This document shows, piece by piece, positions 6,779-16,301 of a DNA stretch of 64,000 nt (its first letter is position 1; each line of letters starts with the position of its first letter). Source of the DNA: Betaproteobacteria bacterium (lineage in GTDB: Bacteria > Pseudomonadota > Gammaproteobacteria > Burkholderiales > Rhodocyclaceae). The DNA lies in NCBI GenBank assembly GCA_016208415.1, contig JACQYB010000020.1, positions 48,713-112,712 of the forward strand. The letters run 5' to 3'. The notes beneath the pieces are model-generated. The model searched no databases and was not told the DNA's origin. It saw only the letters and a program-made list of their open reading frames with translations. The position numbers and the translations under genes are program-made.

Positions 6779-9639
6779 ACTGCGCACGGGCGATCCGCTG
6801 CCTGCTTGGCGCCGCGCTGGCGGCCGTGGCGGTGGGCGCGCAGGCGGCGGCCGGGCAGGGGCCGAGCATTGCGGTGTTCTATGGCCGCCACGCCCCGCTG
6901 GAGGATCTGCGCGCCTTCGACATCGCGGTCGTGGAACCGGGCTACGGCTACGACCCGGTGAAGTTCCGCACCACGGCGAGCGAACTGTTCGCCTATGTCA
7001 GCGTGGGGGAAGTCCACGCGCTGCGGCCCTACGTCGCCGCCATCCCGGAGAGCTGGAAGATCGGCCACAACGCGGACTGGGGCTCCTTCATCATCGACCA
7101 GTCCCGGCCCGAGTGGCCGGCCTTCTTTGCCGAAAGAGTCGTGGCGCCGCTGTGGGAAGCCGGCTATCGCGGCCTCTTCCTGGACACCCTGGATTCCTTC
7201 CGCCGCGCCGACCGCAAGGTCGATGAAGCGCAACAACTTGCGGGCATGGTGCGGGTCATCAAGACCCTGCGGGCGCGCTTCCCGGGCATCCGCCTGATCG
7301 TCAATCGCAGCTTCGAGCTGTTGCCCGAGGTGGCGGGGGATCTCACCGCGGTGGCGGCGGAATCGCTCTATCGCACCTGGGATCCGCGCTCCGGCCGGTA
7401 TTCCGAAGTCACGGCGCAGCAGCGGGCGTGGCTGATGCATCGGCTGGTGGAGGTGCGCGACCGGCTGCGTCTGCCGGTGCTGGTGATCGATTACGTGCCG
7501 GAGGCCGAGCGTGCGCTGGCGCGCCAGACCGCCGAGCGCATCCGTGCGCAGGGCTTCATTCCCTGGGTCAGCCAGGGGCACCTGGACAGCATGGGGGTGG
7601 GCGCGGTGGAGGTCATGCCCCGTCGCGTGCTGGTGGTCTATAACGGCGAGGAAGCGCCGGACATCAACTACTCCGATCCGCATCGCTTCCTCGACACGCC
7701 CCTCAACTACCTGGGCTACATCCCCGAATACCTCGACGTACGCGGCGCCCTGCCGCAAAAGCTTACTGCCGGGCGCTACGCCGGCGTGGTGGTGTGGCTC
7801 ACCGGAGGCCTGAGCGACGGACGCTCGCTGCTGCTGTCGCGCTGGCTGCGCCGGCACATCGACAGCGGGCTGCGGGTGGCGGTGCTGGGCGAGATGTCCT
7901 TCGTGCCCGACGCCGCCGAGGCACGCCACTTCGGCCTGGACCTGAACGTCCCCCAGCCGCGCGGCAGGGTGCGCATCACCCATCAGGACCGCATGCTGGG
8001 CTTCGAGGCGCCGCCGCGGCCCGACCGCTGGGCGGTGGATGCGGTGCGGCTGGCCGAAGGCAAGGGCGTGCGCCCGCTGCTGCAGGTGACCGACGAGGCC
8101 GGCAATCGCTTCGACGCCGCCGCGCTCACCCCCTGGGGCGGCTTCGTCCTCAACCCCTACGCCGTATCCTGGGTGCCGGGGCTGGACCAGACGCGATGGG
8201 TGCTCAACCCCTTCGACTTCCTCACCCAGGCCCTGAACCTGCCGGCGATGCCGGTGCCGGACTTCACTACCGAGAACGGCCGGCGGCTCTTCTTCGTGCA
8301 CATCGACGGCGACGGCTTCGCCTCCCTGTCCGAAGTGGAGCGCAACGCCCTGGCACCGGAGGTGCTGCTGAAGGAAGTGCTGGAGAAATACCGCGTCCCC
8401 ACCACCTTCGGCGTCATCGAGGCCGAGCTGTCCGGACCCTCGGTGGCACCGGAATTGCGCAGCCGCATGGAATCCGTGGCGCGGCGCATCTTCGCCCTGC
8501 CCCACGTCGAACCGTCGAGCCACACCTACTCCCACCCCTTCAGTTGGGCCAGGGCCGAGGCCAACCTGGACGCCCACGATCCGGGGGCCTATTTCGCCCT
8601 GGATGTCCCCGGTTACCGCGTAAACCTGTCGCGGGAGATCGTCGGCTCCACGGACTACGTGCGCCAGCAGCTTGCACCGCCCGACAAGCCGCCGCGCATC
8701 CTGCAATGGAGCGGCGACGCCGTGCCCGGACCGGCCTCGCTGAAGGTCGCCTACCAGGCCGGCCTGCTCAACATCAACGGCGGCGGCACCGTGGCCACGC
8801 GCAGCGACCCCAGCCTGACGCGCATCGCCCCGCTGGGCGTGGAGAAAGGCGGGCTGTTCCAGATCTACGCCCCGGTGACCAACGAGAACCTCTATACCAA
8901 CCTCTGGCAGGGGCCGTTCTACGGCTTCGAGCGCGTCACGGAAACCTTCGAGTTCGCGGAGAAGCCGCGCCGGCTCAAGCCCATCGACATCTACTACCAC
9001 GCCTATTCCGGCACCCGGCGCGCCAGCCTGGAGGCGCTGCGGCGGGCCTACGCCTACGCCCTGGAGCGGCCCACCCATCCCATCCACGCCGCGGAATTCA
9101 TCCGCAAGGCCCTGGATTTCAACAGCATGGTGGTGGCTCGCGGCCCTGACGGGTGGGTGGTGCGCGGCAACGGCGAGTTGCGCACGCTGCGCGTGTCCGA
9201 CGGCCTGGGCACGCCCGACGTCGCCGCTTCGCGCGGCCTGGCCGGATTCGGCCGCGCGCCCGAGGGCCGCTACCTGCACCTGGCCGGCGATGCGGCCGAA
9301 GTCCGCTTCGCCGCAACGTCGCCGCCCGCGCCCTACCTGGCCTCGGCCAACGCCCGCGTGGAATCCTGGACGCGCGCGGCCAACGGCCTTGAATTCTCGC
9401 TGCGCGGCCACGTCCCGCTGGAACTGGCCCTCGGCAATGCCAGGGGATGCACGGTGGCCGACGGTACCGGCCGCGCCCTGAAACCCGCCGTCGTCGCCGC
9501 CGCGCCGCCCCAAGGCGGCATCGAGCCCCCCCGGGGGGCAGCGAAGCGTGGGGGCCGTTCCCCCGCCGCCGACGGCCTCACCCACATCAGCCTGCCGCAT
9601 GCTGCTGGAACGTTCAAGGTTATATGCCGCGCGGGCTGA
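6763..9639 (+). CDS. pelA: PelA: bifunctional Pel hydrolase/deacetylase
   Basis: The periplasmic 958-residue protein has a signal peptide (CLLGAALAAVAVGAQAAA). A TIM-barrel glycoside hydrolase domain (about residues 35-285) has candidate catalytic D141 (LFLDTLDSF) and E200 (AAESLYRTWD). A Rossmann-like middle follows, then a polysaccharide deacetylase domain with metal-site residues D515/D517 (FFVHIDGDGF) and H587/H591 (SSHTYSHPF), and last a beta-rich C-terminus. In P. aeruginosa PelA deacetylates the GalNAc polymer and can hydrolyse it. ATG 6763 lies inside the pelX 3' end and gives a length close to the family (948). The 3' end codes through a dispersed GC-rich repeat (residues about 914-933), an in-frame insertion just before the terminus. 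Confidence 0.95.
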   Translation: MGYRLNCARAIRCLLGAALAAVAVGAQAAAGQGPSIAVFYGRHAPLEDLRAFDIAVVEPGYGYDPVKFRTTASELFAYVSVGEVHALRPYVAAIPESWKIGHNADWGSFIIDQSRPEWPAFFAERVVAPLWEAGYRGLFLDTLDSFRRADRKVDEAQQLAGMVRVIKTLRARFPGIRLIVNRSFELLPEVAGDLTAVAAESLYRTWDPRSGRYSEVTAQQRAWLMHRLVEVRDRLRLPVLVIDYVPEAERALARQTAERIRAQGFIPWVSQGHLDSMGVGAVEVMPRRVLVVYNGEEAPDINYSDPHRFLDTPLNYLGYIPEYLDVRGALPQKLTAGRYAGVVVWLTGGLSDGRSLLLSRWLRRHIDSGLRVAVLGEMSFVPDAAEARHFGLDLNVPQPRGRVRITHQDRMLGFEAPPRPDRWAVDAVRLAEGKGVRPLLQVTDEAGNRFDAAALTPWGGFVLNPYAVSWVPGLDQTRWVLNPFDFLTQALNLPAMPVPDFTTENGRRLFFVHIDGDGFASLSEVERNALAPEVLLKEVLEKYRVPTTFGVIEAELSGPSVAPELRSRMESVARRIFALPHVEPSSHTYSHPFSWARAEANLDAHDPGAYFALDVPGYRVNLSREIVGSTDYVRQQLAPPDKPPRILQWSGDAVPGPASLKVAYQAGLLNINGGGTVATRSDPSLTRIAPLGVEKGGLFQIYAPVTNENLYTNLWQGPFYGFERVTETFEFAEKPRRLKPIDIYYHAYSGTRRASLEALRRAYAYALERPTHPIHAAEFIRKALDFNSMVVARGPDGWVVRGNGELRTLRVSDGLGTPDVAASRGLAGFGRAPEGRYLHLAGDAAEVRFAATSPPAPYLASANARVESWTRAANGLEFSLRGHVPLELALGNARGCTVADGTGRALKPAVVAAAPPQGGIEPPRGAAKRGGRSPAADGLTHISLPHAAGTFKVICRAG
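9502..9561 (+). repeat. Copy of the GC-rich dispersed repeat inside pelA
   Basis: The stretch begins GCGCCGCCCCAAGGCGGCAT, continues through a C7/G6 run and ends with the core GGCAGCGAAGCGTGGGGG (9537-9554) followed by CCGTTCC. The same core, orientation and CCGTTCC tail recur at 62448-62472 upstream of metW, and the core recurs in reverse orientation three times at 60738-60893. It is read in frame by pelA. Confidence 0.85.
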
Positions 9640-12600
9640 ACGCCCGCGGCTGATCAGACCATGGCTGATCCTGGGTCTCGGCGGCCTGGTGATGCTGCTG
9701 CTCGCGCTCATCTACCCGATGAAGACGCTGAAGCAGCGGCTGATCACCACCACCCGCGGAGACCCGCTCGCCGTCAGCTACCTCACGGCGCTGCTGCGCA
9801 CCGACCCGGACAACGGTGAGTTGCGGCTCATGCTTGCCCGCCATCTGCTCGCCAGCGCCGACCTGTCCGGCGCCAACGCCATGCTCGAACCCGTGTTGCA
9901 TGCCGAGTCGCAGGAACTTCGCGCCGACGCGCTGTGGCTCAGGGTACGCCTGTTGGAGAAGCGGATGGACGGCGTCGCGGCCACCAGCTTCGCCTATCGT
10001 GAAGCCGCCCGCGCCCGCCGCGACGCCCTGGCGGAACTCGCCCGGCTACCGCTTCCCGAGGTGCTGCGCGCCACGGTGGTGGCCAAGCTTGCCGCGCCCG
10101 ATCCTGCCCCCGGCGGTGTCACCGGCGCCGGCGCGGAAACCGCGCCGCAGGTACCCGCCATACCCGCTGCACCCCCCCCGGCATTGCCGTCCTCGCCGCT
10201 CGAGCTGGCGGTGGCCGCGCTCGCCCAGGGCGATTACGACCAGGCCGCCCGCCACTACCTGCTTGCCCGCGACGCCGCCACCACCCGGGAAGTCCGTCGG
10301 CAGCACTACATGGCGGCGGTGCGGGCGCTACAGTCCGGCAACCGGGTGCGCGACGCGCTGCGCCTGGCCGAAAACGAACTCAAGGATCTCGGCAACGACC
10401 GCGAGACCCTGTTGTTCCTGGTGGAACTGGCGCGCGCGGCCAACCGGCCCGACGTCGCCGAGAAGTACATCCGCCGGCTGCTCAAGCTCTCCCTGTGGCA
10501 GCAGTACCAGCGCGTGCTGGCCGGGCGGGGGCCGTTCGCCGCCGACGGCCCGGTGTTGCTGCGCGTGGCCGAGACCACCGAACCCGCCGCCCTGCCGGCC
10601 CGCTTCGACGAGCGGGTCTACGGCCTCGCCTGGGACGTCTTCCTCGGCAACCGCAAGCTCGAGGACGCCTACCGGCTGGCCTCCTCCGCGGTACGCCAGG
10701 TGCCCGGCAGCCTCCTGTGGCGCGAGCGGCTGGCGCGGGTCAGCGACTGGACCAACCGCCCCCGGGAAGCCCTCGACAACTGGCTCGTCCTGGCGCGCCG
10801 CGGCGGATCCGAAGAGGCCTGGTCGGCGGTGTTGCGCCTGGCGCCGGGGCTGCTCGACGACGAGGCGCTGCTGGCCGGGCTGCAGCACCGCCTCCAGCGC
10901 GGCCCCACCGATCGGCAAAGGGTGAGCGAGATCGTCGGGCTCTACGAGCGCCTGGGGCGGCCGCGCGAGGCCCTCGCCTTCCTGCGCCGCGCCGGCGGCA
11001 GCCGTCCGGACGCCGGCCTGCTGGAGGAAATGGCGCTGCTGGCCGAGCGCGCCGGCGAAGACGACGAGGCCCTGGCGCTGTGGCGCCGTCTCATCGCGCG
11101 CGACGGCGCCACCGCCCAGCGCGCCGTCCATCTGGCGACGCTGCTGCTGATCCGCGGCCACATCGCCGATGCCTTCGCCGTGCTGGAACAGGCGCGGGGC
11201 ACGGCCGACGAAGGCGACGCCACGTTCTGGCGCCTGCACGCCCGCGTCGCGCGGGTGGAGGACGAGGACCACGCCACCCAGGCCTACGAGCGGCTGGTGG
11301 CCCGCGAACTGGCCGAGGACGCCGACTACGACGCCCTCGTCGCCATGCTGCGCGCCGACCGGCCGCTGCGCGCGGCACAGGTGGCCGCGGCCGGCTGGCG
11401 CAGGTTCCACAAGCCCAACCACCTGCTGCTGGCCCTGGACCTGCTGGCCGCGGAAGGCGAATGGCAGGCCATGGCCCGCCTGCTGGCGGAAGTGACGCCG
11501 CAGCAGATGGCGGTGCTGGAGAAGCGCTCCAACTTCCTCCACCTGCGTGCCCAACACCATGTCGGCCTGGGCCAGGCCAACGCCGCCAAGCGTGACCTGG
11601 AACTGGCGCTGGCACTGGAACCCCAGTCACGACTGCTGCGCCAGGCCATGATCTGGCTGCTGGCGGATACCAACGACGGCGCGGCCCTGCGCCTGTTGCT
11701 GCAGTTGCATGAACGCGAGTGGGCCGCGGACCCGCAGATGCACGACGCCCTGGCCGGTGCCCGTCTCGCCCTGAGCGAACCCCAGGCGGCGCTGGGCTAT
11801 CTGGCGCCGCAACTGCGGCAGCGGCGCCGCGACTTCCTGTGGATGATGCTCTACGCCGACGCCCTGGAGCAGAACGGCGAGGCGGACCGGGCCTGGCTCA
11901 TGCGCCAGCAGTTGTGGCGCGAGCGCGCCGCGGACCGGCCGGCGATGGTGGCCGGCATCAAGCCCGCGGAGCTGGAGCGCCTGCGCCGCGCCGCCCGGGC
12001 GCGCCTGGTCCTGGCGGGCGACCCGGGCGATGCTTCGATGGCCGTGCTGCGCGAGCTGCTGCGTGCCGACGCCGCCGACCCCCGCGCCTACAGCGCCGCC
12101 GCCCGGGAGGTGGTGCTGGCCTGGTGGCAGGACCGCGGCGAGTACGCCGCCGAGGCGCGTTACCTGTGGCAGTACTACGCCCGCAGCGTGACGCGACCCC
12201 TGTGGGCCGAGATCACCGTGGCGCTGGAAAGCGGCGAGGTGGAGCATGTGGGCGAGTTGCTGGAGCGCTACGCCGAGCGCCTCCCCCGCTACGACCGCGC
12301 CCGCGCGGCCGTCATGGTGGGCGATCCCGCGCTGTCGGCCTCGCTCGCCGCGGCCAGCCTCGACGTCCAGCCCTTCGACGATGTCTCGCACCAGCAACTG
12401 ACCGAGGTGCTGCTCGATCAGGGACACATCGCCGGCCTGGGTCTGGCAACGCGCCAGGTGGGCGGGCTGGATGAAGTCGAACGCTCCGCCAGGGTCGAGG
12501 CGCGTCTCCATCCCCACGCCCACATCGGCGCGGACACCGGAACGGTAAGCCGGCGGCGCAATTCCGACGCCGTGTTCAACGGCGTGCCCGGGCACGAGGC

Positions 12601-13408
12601 CTTCGCCGACGCCTGGCTGCGGGTGCGCCACAACGAGGGCGAGACCCGCCTCGGTGCCGGCCGGCGCCGGGCGATGGACACCTATCGGCCGCTGGAACTG
12701 TCGCGCAGCCAGGAGTTCTCGCGGCGCGTCCAGCTCACCGCCGCGCTGGGCACCCACCTCCCCGCCCCCGAAACCGAACTGCTGCGCATGGCCGGCATGA
12801 AGGACCGCGTGAGTCTCGGCGCCGTCTATCGGCTGTCGCGGCTGGATCGCATCTCGGCGCAATGGAACGCCAACCGCTACCGCCTGCAAAGCGAGCAGCC
12901 CGTCGGCAGCGGCCGCGACTGGACGCTGGAATACACCCACTCGCTGCGCACGGACTTGCCGGAGATCGAGGCCAGCGCGCTGGTGTCGAGCTTCTCCTTC
13001 CACCCCCGCGGCGGCTATGCCACGGATCCGCGCTTCGTCCGCTATGGCGCCCTGCTGGCAGCGGACTTGCGGGTGGGGCTGGGAGACCCGGCAGCCCCTG
13101 CGGATGTGCTCGCCACGCTGGACACCAATTTCCGTGGCGTGCTGCCCACGTCGTTCCGGCTCTACGGCGTGAGGCTGGCCTCCAACACCCGCCTGGCGCA
13201 GGATTACACCCGCGGATGGCGGCCCTTCGGCAGCGTCGCCTTCACCCACAACAGCGTCACCGGCAGCGGTTTCGGCGTTGCCCTGGGCCTGGCGGGCAGC
13301 GTCCTGGGTAGCGACCACCTGCAGGTGGGCTGGAGCTATGGCCGGGGCGGCAGCGCCAGCGTGGATCGCACCCACGAAATCGGCGTGACTTATCGACTTT
13401 ACTTTTGA
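9599..13408 (+). CDS. pelB: PelB: outer-membrane Pel export porin with TPR scaffold
   Basis: The 1269-residue protein has an N-terminal membrane anchor (PWLILGLGGLVMLLLALIYP, about residues 21-40). A very long run of helical TPR-like repeats follows (about 60 to 950), and a C-terminal outer-membrane beta-barrel region ends in aromatic THEIGVTYRLYF, a typical barrel terminus. PelB guides Pel across the periplasm, binds PelA through its TPRs and forms the outer-membrane channel with PelC. Length is close to P. aeruginosa PelB (about 1190). The ATG at 9599 overlaps pelA by 41 bases; no later methionine precedes the anchor. Operon position A-B-C is canonical. Confidence 0.93.
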   Translation: MLLERSRLYAARAERPRLIRPWLILGLGGLVMLLLALIYPMKTLKQRLITTTRGDPLAVSYLTALLRTDPDNGELRLMLARHLLASADLSGANAMLEPVLHAESQELRADALWLRVRLLEKRMDGVAATSFAYREAARARRDALAELARLPLPEVLRATVVAKLAAPDPAPGGVTGAGAETAPQVPAIPAAPPPALPSSPLELAVAALAQGDYDQAARHYLLARDAATTREVRRQHYMAAVRALQSGNRVRDALRLAENELKDLGNDRETLLFLVELARAANRPDVAEKYIRRLLKLSLWQQYQRVLAGRGPFAADGPVLLRVAETTEPAALPARFDERVYGLAWDVFLGNRKLEDAYRLASSAVRQVPGSLLWRERLARVSDWTNRPREALDNWLVLARRGGSEEAWSAVLRLAPGLLDDEALLAGLQHRLQRGPTDRQRVSEIVGLYERLGRPREALAFLRRAGGSRPDAGLLEEMALLAERAGEDDEALALWRRLIARDGATAQRAVHLATLLLIRGHIADAFAVLEQARGTADEGDATFWRLHARVARVEDEDHATQAYERLVARELAEDADYDALVAMLRADRPLRAAQVAAAGWRRFHKPNHLLLALDLLAAEGEWQAMARLLAEVTPQQMAVLEKRSNFLHLRAQHHVGLGQANAAKRDLELALALEPQSRLLRQAMIWLLADTNDGAALRLLLQLHEREWAADPQMHDALAGARLALSEPQAALGYLAPQLRQRRRDFLWMMLYADALEQNGEADRAWLMRQQLWRERAADRPAMVAGIKPAELERLRRAARARLVLAGDPGDASMAVLRELLRADAADPRAYSAAAREVVLAWWQDRGEYAAEARYLWQYYARSVTRPLWAEITVALESGEVEHVGELLERYAERLPRYDRARAAVMVGDPALSASLAAASLDVQPFDDVSHQQLTEVLLDQGHIAGLGLATRQVGGLDEVERSARVEARLHPHAHIGADTGTVSRRRNSDAVFNGVPGHEAFADAWLRVRHNEGETRLGAGRRRAMDTYRPLELSRSQEFSRRVQLTAALGTHLPAPETELLRMAGMKDRVSLGAVYRLSRLDRISAQWNANRYRLQSEQPVGSGRDWTLEYTHSLRTDLPEIEASALVSSFSFHPRGGYATDPRFVRYGALLAADLRVGLGDPAAPADVLATLDTNFRGVLPTSFRLYGVRLASNTRLAQDYTRGWRPFGSVAFTHNSVTGSGFGVALGLAGSVLGSDHLQVGWSYGRGGSASVDRTHEIGVTYRLYF

Positions 13409-13428
13409 CCGAGCAGATGGAGACCCTC

Positions 13429-13971
13429 ATGAATCCACTCCGACGTCGCGGACTCGCCTTCCTGCTGGGCTCAGCGCTGCTGGGCCTGGCCGGGTGTTCC
13501 GTGGTTGATCGCTCGCCGACGCCGTCGGCGCTGGACCGCAACGCGCGCTGGGTGCTGCTGCCCTTCGCCAACCACACCGAGACGCCGCTGGCGGGCCAGC
13601 GCGCCGAGGCCATCACCGAGTCGCTGCTGCGCGGCGGCGGGATGACCCATCTCACCCGCTACCCCGCCAGCCTGGTGCAGGAGACCCTGTTCGAGACCAA
13701 CGCCAACAAGGTCCAGGAACAGGCCTTCGGCTGGGCGCGCGAGCAGGGCGCGCGCTACGCCGTCAGCGGCGCGGTGGATGAGTGGCGCTACAAGGTGGGG
13801 GTGGACGGAGAGCCCGCCGTGGGCGTGATGATCCAGGTCACCGACCTGTCTTCGGGGGCGGTGGTGTGGAGCAGCGTGGGCGGCAAGAGCGGCTGGGCGC
13901 GGGAGTCGCTGGCCGGGGTGGCGCAGAAGCTGATCGGCAGCCTGCTGCAGCCGCTGCTGGCGGCACCTTGA
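13429..13971 (+). CDS. pelC: PelC: outer-membrane lipoprotein of the Pel exporter
   Basis: The 180-residue lipoprotein has lipobox LLGLAGC with the lipidated cysteine at position 23. The mature part (LLPFANHTETPLAGQRAE...ARYAVSGAVDEWRYK) matches PelC, which forms a 12-subunit ring around the PelB barrel at the inner face of the outer membrane. I chose ATG 13429, preceded by GGAGA at good distance; ATG 13417 or TTG 13405, which overlaps the pelB stop, would only lengthen the signal peptide. It sits 20 bases after pelB. Confidence 0.92.
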   Translation: MNPLRRRGLAFLLGSALLGLAGCSVVDRSPTPSALDRNARWVLLPFANHTETPLAGQRAEAITESLLRGGGMTHLTRYPASLVQETLFETNANKVQEQAFGWAREQGARYAVSGAVDEWRYKVGVDGEPAVGVMIQVTDLSSGAVVWSSVGGKSGWARESLAGVAQKLIGSLLQPLLAAP

Positions 13972-13993
13972 GCGCGCCTGCGCGATCACGCCC

Positions 13994-15343
13994 GTGAAGC
14001 TCGACGACCTGTTCGCACCGCCCCCCGGAGGCCACCAGGCGATGGCCGAGTGGGTCATCGTGCCCCTCTTCCTGGTCGCGCTGGGTGTCTGGTTCAACCC
14101 GCTGGATCCGCTGTGGACCCGCAGCAGCTTTCCCTGGTCGTGGCTCGGGCCCGTGCTCGTCGCCCTGCGCTACGGGCCGTTTGCCGGGTTGAGCGGCGCG
14201 CTGCTGCTGCTGGTGTCGTGGTGGCTGCTGCAGCAACTGGGTTTCGGGCAGGGGGAGATTCCGCTCGGGTTCTTCCTCGGCGGGCTCATGGTCACCATGC
14301 TGTGCGGCGAGTTCAGCTCCCTGTGGCGAACACGGGTGCGACGTGCCGAGGCCATGCAGACCTATCTCGATCAGCGGCTCGATTACCTCACGCACCAGCA
14401 TTACCTGCTGCGCCTGTCCCATGACCGCCTGGAGCAGGATCTCATCGCGCGGCCGGTGTCCATGCGCGACGCGCTCACCGACCTGCGCACCCTCACCGTG
14501 CAGGCGCCGCCGGAGGAGCGCCTGCCCAATGCCGACCCCCTGTTGCGGCTGCTGTCGCAGTTCTGCCAGATCGAGGCGGCGGCGTTGTGCCACCTGCGCG
14601 ACGACGATCTGGATCCCGAGCCGGTGGCGCGCATCGGACGCCATTTCGAACTGGACCCCGAAGACCCGCTGGTGCGCTTCGCCATCGAGGAGAACCGCCT
14701 CGCCCACGTACAGCTCACGGGCGCACGGGAGACCGCCCCCGCGCACTATGTGGTCGCGGTTCCGCTGTCCACGCGCCTGGGCGAGCGCTTCGGGCTACTC
14801 GTGGTGGAACGGGTGCCGTTCTTCGCGCTGCACGACGAAATGCTCCAGACCCTGAACCTCATGCTCGGCTACTACGCCGACGGACTGGACGCGCGCGTCA
14901 CCGCGCGACCGGTACTGGAGGCCGTACCGCGCTGTCCGCTGCCCTTCGCCTTCGAACTGGTCAGGGTGTGGCGCATCCGCCGCGATTCCGGCGTGGGCAG
15001 CATCGTCGTGGCGCTGTCCTTCGAGCGCCAGCCCGGCCAGGAGGATCTGCCCCAGCAGATCCAGCGTCAGCAGCGCTCGGTGGACGTCACCTGGCTGATC
15101 GAGCATGCCACCGCCACGGTGCTGGTCACGCTGATGCCGCTGGGGTCGCGCTCGAGCGCCGAAGGCTATCTGGCGCGCATCGAGAGCTGGCTGCGCCAGC
15201 AGCGTAACCGGCAACTGCGCGAGGCGGGCATCTCCGATTACATCCTTACGATCGACGACACCGACCCGGTGGCCGTGATGAAACGGCTGAAACTGGCCTG
15301 CGATGTACCCGACGCTGCTTGGTCTACTCGCCCTAGCACTTGA
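13994..15343 (+). CDS. pelD: PelD: inner-membrane c-di-GMP receptor for Pel synthesis
   Basis: The 449-residue protein has about four N-terminal membrane segments (residues 18-110), a short coiled coil, a GAF domain (about 165-305) and a degenerate GGDEF domain (about 310-440). An RxxD inhibitory-site motif, RSVD at R361-D364, aligns in position with R367/D370 of P. aeruginosa PelD, the residues that bind c-di-GMP and switch on Pel synthesis. No GGDEF active-site motif is present, so catalysis is not expected. The annotated start is GTG 13994 with a weak ribosome-binding site; ATG 14042 (MAEWVIVPL) is an alternative. The 3' end overlaps pelE by 41 bases. Confidence 0.92.
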   Translation: MKLDDLFAPPPGGHQAMAEWVIVPLFLVALGVWFNPLDPLWTRSSFPWSWLGPVLVALRYGPFAGLSGALLLLVSWWLLQQLGFGQGEIPLGFFLGGLMVTMLCGEFSSLWRTRVRRAEAMQTYLDQRLDYLTHQHYLLRLSHDRLEQDLIARPVSMRDALTDLRTLTVQAPPEERLPNADPLLRLLSQFCQIEAAALCHLRDDDLDPEPVARIGRHFELDPEDPLVRFAIEENRLAHVQLTGARETAPAHYVVAVPLSTRLGERFGLLVVERVPFFALHDEMLQTLNLMLGYYADGLDARVTARPVLEAVPRCPLPFAFELVRVWRIRRDSGVGSIVVALSFERQPGQEDLPQQIQRQQRSVDVTWLIEHATATVLVTLMPLGSRSSAEGYLARIESWLRQQRNRQLREAGISDYILTIDDTDPVAVMKRLKLACDVPDAAWSTRPST

Positions 15344-16301
15344 AATCGCCGCCTGGGGCCAGCTTCACTATGGCACCATCGGCGACGACGAGCTGCTGCT
15401 CTACCTGGCGCTGCACGCCGGGGCGAGCCTGCTGCTGGCGGGCTTCGCCTACCTGTTCCTGCCCAGCCGCTTCAGCACCCCGCGGCTGGCCGTGCTGGGC
15501 CTGCTGTTCTGCCTGATCTTCTTTGTCCCGGCGTTCGGATTCATCGGCGTATTGGTGGCGCCGGCGGTGCTGCCGCTGTTGCCGCGCTTTGCGCCGCGGC
15601 TGATGTTCCGCTCGGTGCAACTCCCGGCCCTGGATCCGCACGAACGCCCGCCTTCCCGGCCGATGTTCAGCCAGGCCGGCGTGCGCGGGTTTCTCTCCAA
15701 TCCGCGGGCGCCGGCCGCGCTGCGCCTGCGCGCCCTGGTGGCGCTGCAGCAGGTGCCGCCGCGCCTGTCCAACCCGCTGCTGCGCTCGGTGCTGGGCGAC
15801 AAGGTAGAGGATCTGCGCCTGCTCGCCCACGGCATGCTCGACTCGCGCGAACGCCGGCTCAACGCCCGCCTGCACGACGAGCTGCAGCGCTACCGCCGGC
15901 TGCGCGACGACCGCGACCGGGCGCACTCCTCCTTCCGCCTGGCGCAGTTGTTCTGGGAGCTGATCTACGAAGGCCTGGTCCAGGGCGACCTGGCCAGCCA
16001 CGCCCTGGGCCACTCCCTGGACCACACCCGCACGGCCCTGCTCTACCGCCCCGACGATGCCGCCCTGCATCTGCAACTGGGGCGGCTGCTGCACATGTCG
16101 GGCCAGTTGCGGCCGGCGCGCAGCGCCTACCAGGAGGCCCTGGGCCTGGGCATCCCGCTCACGCGGGTGGTGCCCTTCCTGGCCGAGCTGGCCTACGACG
16201 AGGGAGACATCCTTGAGGCCCGGCAGCTCATGTCGGCACTGTCCGAATGGCAGTGGTTGCCGCGCCTCAAACCGGTGGTCGACTACTGGAATCCCCGATG
16301 A
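15303..16301 (+). CDS. pelE: PelE: inner-membrane TPR component of the Pel synthase
   Basis: The 332-residue protein has membrane helices at the N-terminus (LLGLLALALEIAAW; LLLAGFAYLFL; VLGLLFCLIFFVPAFGFIGV) and a cytoplasmic helical region with TPR-like repeats near the end (ALHLQLGRLLHMSGQLRPAR). Length matches P. aeruginosa PelE (329). In the known system PelE, PelD, PelF and PelG form the inner-membrane synthase complex. The start lies within pelD and the stop overlaps the pelF start (ATGA), indicating translational coupling. Confidence 0.9.
   Translation: MYPTLLGLLALALEIAAWGQLHYGTIGDDELLLYLALHAGASLLLAGFAYLFLPSRFSTPRLAVLGLLFCLIFFVPAFGFIGVLVAPAVLPLLPRFAPRLMFRSVQLPALDPHERPPSRPMFSQAGVRGFLSNPRAPAALRLRALVALQQVPPRLSNPLLRSVLGDKVEDLRLLAHGMLDSRERRLNARLHDELQRYRRLRDDRDRAHSSFRLAQLFWELIYEGLVQGDLASHALGHSLDHTRTALLYRPDDAALHLQLGRLLHMSGQLRPARSAYQEALGLGIPLTRVVPFLAELAYDEGDILEARQLMSALSEWQWLPRLKPVVDYWNPR

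Noticed and set aside
6502..9711. Very long antisense open frame (over 1000 codons) opposite pelA
   Set aside because: It is a by-product of high GC content: composition is Gly/Arg/His-rich with no domain, while the plus strand encodes recognisable PelX, PelA and PelB.
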